A stretch of 64,000 nucleotides of DNA from Propionibacteriaceae bacterium. Lineage in GTDB: Bacteria; Actinomycetota; Actinomycetes; Propionibacteriales; Propionibacteriaceae. Shown in pieces: positions 49,576 to 56,143 of the stretch (position 1 is its first letter; each line of letters begins with the position of its first letter). The translations under genes and the position numbers were made by a program. The notes beneath the pieces are model-generated. The model was not told the DNA's origin. It was given only the letters and a program-made list of their open reading frames with translations, and did not search any database. Location of the stretch: assembly GCA_031271975.1 (NCBI GenBank), contig JAISUR010000037.1:186001-250000 (forward strand), read 5' to 3'.

Positions 49576-50085
49576 ATGGCGAAGGAAAAGGCGCGCGGCA
49601 TATCTTTTGACGAGTATGTCGCCACGCGTTCTGTCGCGTTGCAGCGCTTCGCCTTTCTCGTCACCGGCGATCTGGAGGATGCCCAGGACGCGGTGCAGGA
49701 GGCCTTGTTGGGCGCCTATCCGCGTTGGAATTCGGTGGTGTCGTGGGGCGATCCCACGGCGTATCTGAAGCGAAGCATCGTCAACTCCCATATCTCCAGG
49801 TGGCGCAAGTTCGGAAGAGAGGCCGTTTCGGTGGAAGCCGAGTGGGCCGACAAGCCGGCTCCCGATCAGTTCCAAGCGGTCCTGGACCGGGACGAAGCCG
49901 CGCGCCTGTTCGAGGGATTGCCCCTCAAACAGCGGGTGGCCATAGTGATGCGCTGCTATGAGGGGGCCGACTATGCCGACATCGCCGAGGTATGCCGATG
50001 CAGCAAGTCCAACGCGCGCACGCTGGTGGCGCGGGCGCTGGCGGCGTTGCGGGCCAAGCTGACCCAAGGAGCCCATGATGACTGA
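49576..50085 (+). CDS. ECF sigma factor, SigE-like family (copy 2)
   Basis: A 169-residue ECF sigma factor related to the one at 3995-4477: region 2 (FAFLVTGDLEDAQDAVQEALL), RSIVNSHISRWRKFGRE, and region 4 with the HTH near ADYADIAEVCRCSKSNARTL. Paired with a propeller membrane protein whose gene starts before this stop. GAGGG lies about 10 nt before the ATG; the frame is open further upstream. Divergent from lexA. Confidence 0.9.
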   Translation: MAKEKARGISFDEYVATRSVALQRFAFLVTGDLEDAQDAVQEALLGAYPRWNSVVSWGDPTAYLKRSIVNSHISRWRKFGREAVSVEAEWADKPAPDQFQAVLDRDEAARLFEGLPLKQRVAIVMRCYEGADYADIAEVCRCSKSNARTLVARALAALRAKLTQGAHDD

Positions 50086-51898
50086 CTCTCCCGACGCGCG
50101 CGCCGAGCGCGCCTTCCACGACTACCTGACCGCGCAGGCCGAATCCACCCGGATCGAGCCCTTGGAGTTGGAGCCGCCCACCAAGCGCGGCGGCTGGCAG
50201 CGCTGGGCGGTGGGCGGTTTGGCCGCGGCCGCATCTGTCGTGGTCGCTGTGACCTTGATCGTGCCCAACCTGCCGCTCGGCGCGGACCTGCGCGGTGTTC
50301 CCGAACCGCTGGGTGACGGCACGTGGACGAAAACCGCCCCCATTCCGCTCAGCGGCCGCTATGGCTCCGCGACGGCCTGGGTGGACGGGAAGTTCTACAT
50401 CCTCGGCGGCGTCCTGCCCTGCGGCAGCCAGCCGAGTGCGATGGAGGCCATGTGCCGGAGCATCTTTCCGCAAAGCGGCGACTGGACGTCCGACGGCGCC
50501 AGCTATGACCCGGTGGCTGACAAGTGGGAACAGATCGCGGACGCGCCCTACTCGGTTTCCGGCACGGAAACCGCCGTGGTTGGCGAAACCATTTGGGTGC
50601 TTGGAGCCGCAGACGTGCGTTCAGTGGTGGATCCAGACGAGGTGGATACCGCTGGCCAGCACTTGATGGCGTACAACACGGCCACCGGCGAGTGGTCAGC
50701 CAAGACTGATCCGATTTCCGCCGAGAGGCTGGTTTCCGTGCCTGGGGGGATGTTGGCGCTGCGGGCTGGTGAGGACGCCATCCGCGCCACGGGGGCCGGT
50801 GGGTGCCTGGAACAGTCGGGTTGCCTGGCCACCGCATATCTTGAAACTGACACCTACAGCGGGGTATTCCAGGTTTCGGGCCAGACGTATTTCAGTGCGA
50901 CAGCTCTATACGCGGCATACGTCGCGGACAATCTTGTCTACTTGGTCCGGGAGGGTTATGGAACCTGGGATTCCTCCAGTGATGCGAGCGCCGGGCGAAA
51001 TCAGCAGAGTCAAGGGGAGGCAGACGCCTGGCTGCTTGATCTCGACACCCGTATCGCGTCGGCCAGGTCCCCGGTCACGGAGTACGGCGACCGCCCGCCG
51101 GTTTCCTACGATTCGGCGGTGTATCTGGCTGAGCAGTATGGCTACTATACGTCCGCGCTGTCTTCCTCTTTGAACACTTGGATCTATGACCCAATCCAGG
51201 AATCGTTGCGCGCCATTGTCGGCCCGCTTCCTGTCGCAGACGGCTACGCGACCGCATGGGGCGGCATGAGCTACGAAGACGAGTGGCCCTACAACCGGGC
51301 CCCGTTGGTGGTCGGCGACTACCTGGAGTCGATGGGCAACTTCTACCATGTGCCTTCGAACAAGTGGTACGCGGTGCCGGCAGCGCCCAACAGGGGGCTG
51401 GAGGTGCTGGCGGCGTCTGATAACTCGGTGCTGTCTTGTTTCGGGGATTGGCAGAACGCGGCCTGGCAGGGCCATGGCGGAGTCCGCAACTGCTACCTGC
51501 TCTACGTGCCCGCGCTGGAGGAGATCCCCGACGCGCTCGGCGTGGAACCAGGCGAGGACGAGCAAGACACCGCCTCGCCTGCCGACACGGCGGAACCGGC
51601 CACCGGGGACCGGGAGGCTCCGGATTCCGATCCGCTCGCTCCTCGCGTGGCCGTCTCCCGGGGCGCGGCCTACGACGGGGCTTTCGGCGACGTCTGCGAC
51701 GACTCCTGCGCCTACATCCATGTGAAGACGGGCGGCATGTCGAACAGCTACACCTGCGCTTTGTCGTTCGACGGCGAACTGCAAGAGAGTTGGACGGCTG
51801 AAGGGGATTGGTCCGAGGACTTGACCGCCGTGCTGGGCATTCCGGGCACCGAAGTCGAAGTCGTCTGCGACGGCGTGTCCGGCACGTACGTCTGGTAG
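50078..51898 (+). CDS. Single-pass membrane protein with kelch-like beta-propeller, probable anti-sigma partner (copy 2)
   Basis: A 606-residue protein: short cytoplasmic part with AERAFHDYL (compare AEAAFREFL in copy 1), transmembrane helix about 43-63, then an outer kelch-like propeller (RYGSATAWVDGKFYILGG; YDPVADKWEQIADAPYSV). A Pro/Glu/Asp linker (about 490-520) leads to a Cys-containing C-terminal domain (CDDSCAYIHVKTGG ... TCALSFDG) absent from copy 1. ATG at 50078 has AAGGAG 6 nt upstream and overlaps the sigma gene by 8 nt. The anti-sigma role is inferred from coupling. Confidence 0.65.
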   Translation: MTDSPDARAERAFHDYLTAQAESTRIEPLELEPPTKRGGWQRWAVGGLAAAASVVVAVTLIVPNLPLGADLRGVPEPLGDGTWTKTAPIPLSGRYGSATAWVDGKFYILGGVLPCGSQPSAMEAMCRSIFPQSGDWTSDGASYDPVADKWEQIADAPYSVSGTETAVVGETIWVLGAADVRSVVDPDEVDTAGQHLMAYNTATGEWSAKTDPISAERLVSVPGGMLALRAGEDAIRATGAGGCLEQSGCLATAYLETDTYSGVFQVSGQTYFSATALYAAYVADNLVYLVREGYGTWDSSSDASAGRNQQSQGEADAWLLDLDTRIASARSPVTEYGDRPPVSYDSAVYLAEQYGYYTSALSSSLNTWIYDPIQESLRAIVGPLPVADGYATAWGGMSYEDEWPYNRAPLVVGDYLESMGNFYHVPSNKWYAVPAAPNRGLEVLAASDNSVLSCFGDWQNAAWQGHGGVRNCYLLYVPALEEIPDALGVEPGEDEQDTASPADTAEPATGDREAPDSDPLAPRVAVSRGAAYDGAFGDVCDDSCAYIHVKTGGMSNSYTCALSFDGELQESWTAEGDWSEDLTAVLGIPGTEVEVVCDGVSGTYVW

Positions 51899-51913
51899 GG
51901 CTCAGCGCACAAC

Positions 51914-53173
51914 TCAGCGTTCAGCCAGTTGAGCCTGCCCTTCGGCTGGGTTACCCGCCACGTCGGGGTAGCCAACGAGTTGGTCGGGTGCGCGGAAGCG
52001 GACTTTGTCCAAATAGCTGACCAAGTCGCCGCGGTTCGTGGCCTCCACCGTCAGCGAGTAATGCGAGTCGCCCCACAGCAGCGTCAACTCGTAGCGCTTG
52101 TCGTCGTTCTTGGAGTTGTTCTCCCAGGCCGTACCCACCTCAGTGGCGCCGATAGAGAAGTCGTAGACCGCCCGCACGTCCGAGCTGAACTTCTCGTCGT
52201 AGTGCTTGTCGGCGGCCGCGGTGTCGTCCCAGTAGCGGTAGCGGATCAGGCCGTCCCCGCCGTCGAAAGTGCACTCCCAAGTCTCGGTGGTGGCCCGGTA
52301 GCCGATCCAGGCGCACCTGCCCTCTTCGAGCTGGGTGACCAGCGAAGGGTAGATGTAGGAAAGCCCGGCCGACGGCGCCGAGAGCTTCTTGTCCTTACCC
52401 GGTTTGGCGGTCAAGTCGGCGCAGTCGGACAGTGATTCCACCACTTTGTCATTCCAGCAAAGGTACGTCGTCGGCGGTTCCGGCTCGGGTTCGGGAGCCG
52501 CGCTCGTGGGCTCGGTGGGGGCGGTGGAGACGTCCGGTGGCGGCTCGGACACCGGTTCGTCGGTCACCGTGGGGCTGGCTTGTTGGGAGTTCATGAAGGT
52601 GATGGCCGCGAAAGCGCCCCCGCCGCCCAAGACCGCGAACACGGCGATGATCGCTATGACCAGCGGCAGCCGGGACTTCTTCCGCTCCTGCTGCGCCGGC
52701 TGGTATGGCCCGGGCGCGTAGGGCTGGGGCCCGGTGGCGTATCCGCCGGCCGCATATCCCGCGTTGTAGGCCTCTGATTGGGAGCCGGCGGGTTGCCCGT
52801 AGGACGCCGCCGGGGGTGGCGGCGGCGGAGATCCCTGTGGCCAGGTGGTCTGCAGTTGGGTGGTCGGCAGCGACGACTGGCCGGCTCCGGGCGGAGCCCA
52901 CATGGATGCCTGGGCCGGCGGCGGCGGTGGTGCGGGCTCGTCGCGGAATATTCCGGTCTGGAATTGCGGCTGGGGGGTCGTGTCTTCGGGAGCGGGCGGG
53001 GGCGGCGGGGTACTGACCATGGTTTCGGCGGCGGGCTCGGTCCAATCGTCTTGGGGTGGATTCCAATCCACCGTGTCGTCCGCGACCGGCGTCGGCTGGG
53101 CCAACGCGAACCCGCACTTCGGGCAGAAACGCGCCACGGCGGGAATCTGCGCGCCACAATTCGGGCAAGTCAT
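51914..53173 (-). CDS. Zinc-ribbon, proline-rich, single-pass membrane protein
   Basis: A 419-residue protein of unknown function. N-terminal zinc ribbon (Cys3, Cys6, Cys17, Cys20), a long Pro/Gln-rich cytoplasmic linker (30-165), transmembrane helix about 168-192, an outer Pro/Glu/Thr spacer, then an extracellular domain with Cys239 and Cys251 (YLCWNDKVVESLSDCADL). TACGAT lies 7 nt before the ATG. Divergent from the LRV/propeller gene 89 bases away, so the two may share regulation. Confidence 0.65.
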   Translation of the reverse strand: MTCPNCGAQIPAVARFCPKCGFALAQPTPVADDTVDWNPPQDDWTEPAAETMVSTPPPPPAPEDTTPQPQFQTGIFRDEPAPPPPPAQASMWAPPGAGQSSLPTTQLQTTWPQGSPPPPPPAASYGQPAGSQSEAYNAGYAAGGYATGPQPYAPGPYQPAQQERKKSRLPLVIAIIAVFAVLGGGGAFAAITFMNSQQASPTVTDEPVSEPPPDVSTAPTEPTSAAPEPEPEPPTTYLCWNDKVVESLSDCADLTAKPGKDKKLSAPSAGLSYIYPSLVTQLEEGRCAWIGYRATTETWECTFDGGDGLIRYRYWDDTAAADKHYDEKFSSDVRAVYDFSIGATEVGTAWENNSKNDDKRYELTLLWGDSHYSLTVEATNRGDLVSYLDKVRFRAPDQLVGYPDVAGNPAEGQAQLAER

Positions 53174-53262
53174 GGCTGCAATCGTAGCGGCTACGGCGGC
53201 CCAGGCCAGTGCGGCCCGATTTGTGGCTACCATTGAGCAGGAAATTCTTGGACGGGGACCCT

Positions 53263-55008
53263 ATGGCGGACTTCACCGACTACAACTACGCGGCATGGGC
53301 CGTTTCCAACCCCAATACCCCCGCTGCCGCCCTGGCCGACATCGCGCGGCTGCAGCCCGGGCTGCGCGCGGCCGTCGCCGGGCACCCGGCCGCGTATCCC
53401 GGGTTGTTGGACTGGCTGGCCGGTTTGGGCGACCCGCAGGTGACGCAAGCGGTCAACCAGGCGCGCGGACGGGCACCGGTCGGCTATGCCCCACCGGGCG
53501 CCCCGGCGTACCCCGTCGCGCAGCCTGGGTCCCCGCAGCCGGCCCACCCGGTAGGGCCGAAGCCGAAACGCGGGCGGTTCATCGCAATCGCGGCCGGCGT
53601 GCTGGCCATCGCGCTGATTGCCGTTGGGATCATCTTCGTGCCCACTTTGCTGGGCGGGCCGCGCACCGGCGGCGGCAGTTCCGGGGGCAACCCCGTTGGC
53701 GGCGGGCTATTCCCGGCCGACGGGCCCGCTTGGAAAGACGGCGCGCAAACGACCTTTTCGGTACCACTGGAATCCATCTACTCCGAAGAAGACATCACGC
53801 TGGTGGAAGCCAAAGACTATGGCGACTTTCTGTTCCTGCGTTTCGGCGAGTACGGCGACGGCGGCGCATATGGGGGCGCCTGGGTGGCGGTCGACACCAC
53901 CGGCGCGGTGTTGTGGCAAGCCCCTGGCGAGCAGTTGTGCGCCGACGCGTTGTACAACGGCTTCGTGGCCTGCGTGGCACAGCTCGCCGGTGAAGGCGAC
54001 TGGGGCTGGGAGTACTGGGGGACGCTCAACCTCTACCGCGCCGACGGGCAGACCGAACTCTCACAGCGCCTGGAGTACTACCCGACCGAAATCCTGCCGT
54101 ACTCGGGCGACTTGGTCGTCATCGGATCGGATACCGCTTACCGTGACGAGGAATTCACCTCACAACCGCATTTCGCCCGCTTCGGCCAAGACGGCCGCGA
54201 AGTGTGGGACACGCGCGTTTCGGCTGTGTGCAACCCGTCGGAGTCAGATCCGTACTCGCAGACCGTCCAGGTGGAGTCGGCGTGGATTTCGACTTTCAAT
54301 TCATGTGTGACCGTGGCGTTCAACCCGGACGGCGGAGAGATTTCCGACCAGATGATCTCCGGCGGATTGACCGTCCACGGCGACGTGCTGACCGGCTATG
54401 CGCGAGACTGCACCGATAGCTACGATCCTTGCCCGGCCGAAGTGGACACCAAGGACACGTTGACTTTGCCCAGCGGCAGGCAAATGCGGTTCTTGCCCAA
54501 CGACGACTGGGACAACGGCACTTTCGACGGCACGGCTTGGTACGCGTCGCTGGAATACACCGAGGACAGTTGCTACGCCATGAATGTGCGGCTTGCCGCC
54601 AGCGGCGCGACGGTGTGGAAGGTGGCGGACGGCCTGGCGGACTACCGTATCGCGCTGGGCTCCCACCTGGTGACCATCGTCGACGACCGGCTGTCGAGCT
54701 ACGACCTGGAAGCGGACAAAGAACTGTGGAGCGTCCATTTGCAGGACATAAAGGCGTCCAAGTGCCAGTCGCATCTGTTCATCCTCGACGATGAGACCAT
54801 CCTGGTCGCCGACGAGGAGGGATTGCAGGGATTCGCCCTGCAGGACGGACAGCAGGTCTGGACCAAGGTCAGGCCCTTCCCTTCCGTCGCGTGGAGTTCG
54901 GATGACTACGACACCAACGTCTACTGGCAACCCCTGCCGGGCGGCAACCGCCTCCTGGCGACCATCGGCCTGGGTGATCGGGCCGCGCTGGTCGAGCCGC
55001 TGAAGTAG
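53263..55008 (+). CDS. LRV-domain membrane protein with extracellular PQQ-like beta-propeller
   Basis: A 581-residue protein: cytoplasmic leucine-rich-repeat-variant-like helical domain (5-68; AAWAVSNPNTPAAALADIA, then LRAAVAGHPAAYPGLLDWLA), Pro/Ala-rich linker, transmembrane helix about 106-128, then an outer propeller with WD/PQQ-type strands (GAVLWQAPGEQ, REVWDTRVS, DKELWSVHLQD, GQQVWTKV). No enzyme motif. Start ATG with GGGGA upstream. Role unknown; the layout suggests an envelope sensor. Confidence 0.65.
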   Translation: MADFTDYNYAAWAVSNPNTPAAALADIARLQPGLRAAVAGHPAAYPGLLDWLAGLGDPQVTQAVNQARGRAPVGYAPPGAPAYPVAQPGSPQPAHPVGPKPKRGRFIAIAAGVLAIALIAVGIIFVPTLLGGPRTGGGSSGGNPVGGGLFPADGPAWKDGAQTTFSVPLESIYSEEDITLVEAKDYGDFLFLRFGEYGDGGAYGGAWVAVDTTGAVLWQAPGEQLCADALYNGFVACVAQLAGEGDWGWEYWGTLNLYRADGQTELSQRLEYYPTEILPYSGDLVVIGSDTAYRDEEFTSQPHFARFGQDGREVWDTRVSAVCNPSESDPYSQTVQVESAWISTFNSCVTVAFNPDGGEISDQMISGGLTVHGDVLTGYARDCTDSYDPCPAEVDTKDTLTLPSGRQMRFLPNDDWDNGTFDGTAWYASLEYTEDSCYAMNVRLAASGATVWKVADGLADYRIALGSHLVTIVDDRLSSYDLEADKELWSVHLQDIKASKCQSHLFILDDETILVADEEGLQGFALQDGQQVWTKVRPFPSVAWSSDDYDTNVYWQPLPGGNRLLATIGLGDRAALVEPLK

Positions 55009-55024
55009 CCCGGGGTCTCGCCAG

Positions 55025-55060
55025 CGCGGAAACCTGGCCCTTCCACCGCCGCGATTTTTT
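55025..55060 (+). terminator. Probable terminator after the LRV/propeller gene
   Basis: CGCGG (55025-55029) pairs with CCGCG (55049-55053); the 19-nt loop can form GGAA/TTCC pairs. A run of six T follows at 55055-55060. Confidence 0.5.
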
Positions 55061-55124
55061 GTCCTAGGCGGGTGCTTGACTAATTGGCATGAGGCAAACA
55101 TGCGAAACACCAGTACGAAAGCCC

Positions 55125-55175
55125 TTGCGCGCGGCGGTAGTTTCGAGTATGGTCATGTTTCGTACATATGTTCTA
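55125..55175 (+). promoter_or_regulatory. Promoter with LexA (SOS) box at the transcription start
   Basis: -35 TTGCGC (55125-55130), 17-nt spacer, -10 TATGGT (55148-55153). TCGTAC-ATAT-GTTCTA (55160-55175) matches the LexA consensus at 10 of 12 fixed positions and covers the predicted start, so LexA should repress the gene that follows. Confidence 0.7.
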
Positions 55176-55196
55176 CTGAGCCGGAGGGAGCTGGTC

Positions 55197-55511
55197 ATGG
55201 GCACGTTGGGAACGATCGGGAGCAAGTCCACGAGGCGGCAGGCCGTCCAGTTCGGCGGGCCGGTCGCAAAGCCGCGTGCCCTCGCCGCTCCCGGCGGCCG
55301 GCCCAGGGGAGTGCGGCCGCCGTCGGCGCGGGCCTTGGCGGGCCAGCCGCGCCCGGCGCCCGCCCTCCAGTTGACCCGTCGCGGATTGGCGGTAGTGGTC
55401 GGGTTTTTCGCGGCGCTGTTCGCCGTCGCCGCGGTGGTCGTGGTGGGCAGCTTCCTGTCGGTGTCGGACGCGCCGCTGACGGCCGCCGAGGTTTCTGCGC
55501 TCATTCGCTGA
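55197..55511 (+). CDS. Small SOS-controlled membrane protein (DivS/Rv2719c position, no LysM domain)
   Basis: A 104-residue protein: a basic Pro/Arg-rich cytoplasmic part, LTRRG, one transmembrane helix (about 64-86) and a very short outer tail ending SVSDAPLTAAEVSALIR. Its place before nrdR and its LexA box match the SOS cell-division inhibitors of Corynebacterium (DivS) and Mycobacterium (Rv2719c), but their outer LysM part is missing. GGGAG lies 6 nt before the ATG. Division arrest under DNA damage is inferred. Confidence 0.65.
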   Translation: MGTLGTIGSKSTRRQAVQFGGPVAKPRALAAPGGRPRGVRPPSARALAGQPRPAPALQLTRRGLAVVVGFFAALFAVAAVVVVGSFLSVSDAPLTAAEVSALIR

Positions 55512-55522
55512 GTAATTCGCGA

Positions 55523-55537
55523 GACACGCCGCGTGTC
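55523..55537. promoter_or_regulatory. Perfect 7-1-7 palindrome before nrdR
   Basis: GACACGC-C-GCGTGTC lies 12 bases after the SOS gene stop and 118 before nrdR. Too tight for a normal terminator loop and without a T run; it may be an operator. Confidence 0.35.
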
Positions 55538-55574
55538 GGTTGCGTGGCCGATATCGTAGCCCTAGTCTTCTTGC

Positions 55575-55604
55575 TACTACATCTTGTAGTTACAAGCTTG
55601 TGGT
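55575..55604. promoter_or_regulatory. Overlapping palindromes upstream of nrdR, possible NrdR boxes
   Basis: Three nested symmetries: CTACA-TCT-TGTAG (55577-55589), CTTGTA-GT-TACAAG (55583-55596) and ACAAGCTTGT (55592-55601). NrdR usually binds paired palindromes at ribonucleotide reductase promoters and often at its own. Match to the 16-bp NrdR consensus is only partial. Confidence 0.4.
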
Positions 55605-55654
55605 TTGTCTACCAGTAGTGGTTGGTGGGAATCCGATAACGGAAAGGAGTTGTT

Positions 55655-56113
55655 ATGCATTGCCCGTTCTGCAAGCACAACGACACCCGCGTGCTGGATT
55701 CCCGCGTCGCTGAGGACGGCACGAGCATCAGAAGGCGCCGGCTCTGCCCGGCGTGCGAACGGCGGTTCACGACCTTGGAGCAGATGCAACTGGTCGTGGT
55801 GAAGCGCTCCGGCGCGGTGGAGCCGTTCTCGCGGGAGAAAGTGATCGCCGGGGTGGCCAAGGCCTGCAAGGGGCGCCCGGTCACCGAAGGCGATCTGGCT
55901 CTGTTGGGGCAACAGGTGGAAGAAGCCCTGCGGGCCGCCGGCCTGGCTGAGATTCCGGCCCACGATGTCGGTGTGGCAGTTCTGGGACCGCTCAGCCAGC
56001 TCGATCCCGTGGCGTATTTACGCTTCGCGAGCGTTTACAAGCAATACAACTGCGTGGAGGATTTCGAGGCTGAGATCTCGCAGCTCCGCGCGCAAACGGT
56101 GGCCGTCGGCTAG
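55655..56113 (+). CDS. nrdR: Ribonucleotide reductase transcriptional repressor NrdR
   Basis: A 152-residue repressor: zinc ribbon with Cys3, Cys6, Cys31, Cys34 (CPFC ... CPAC) binding DNA, then an ATP-cone (about 49-139; [19 protein letters not shown]) that senses ATP/dATP. AAGGAG gives a strong ribosome site. nrdJ follows after 30 bases, so it should control the reductase in the same operon. Confidence 0.96.
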   Translation: MHCPFCKHNDTRVLDSRVAEDGTSIRRRRLCPACERRFTTLEQMQLVVVKRSGAVEPFSREKVIAGVAKACKGRPVTEGDLALLGQQVEEALRAAGLAEIPAHDVGVAVLGPLSQLDPVAYLRFASVYKQYNCVEDFEAEISQLRAQTVAVG

Positions 56114-56143
56114 GCGGTTGGGGAAACACTGAAGGGTTAGAAG

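Noticed and set aside
55512-56143. A possible B12 riboswitch before nrdR-nrdJ
   Set aside because: No B12-box-like element could be found, and the gap before nrdJ is only 30 bases.
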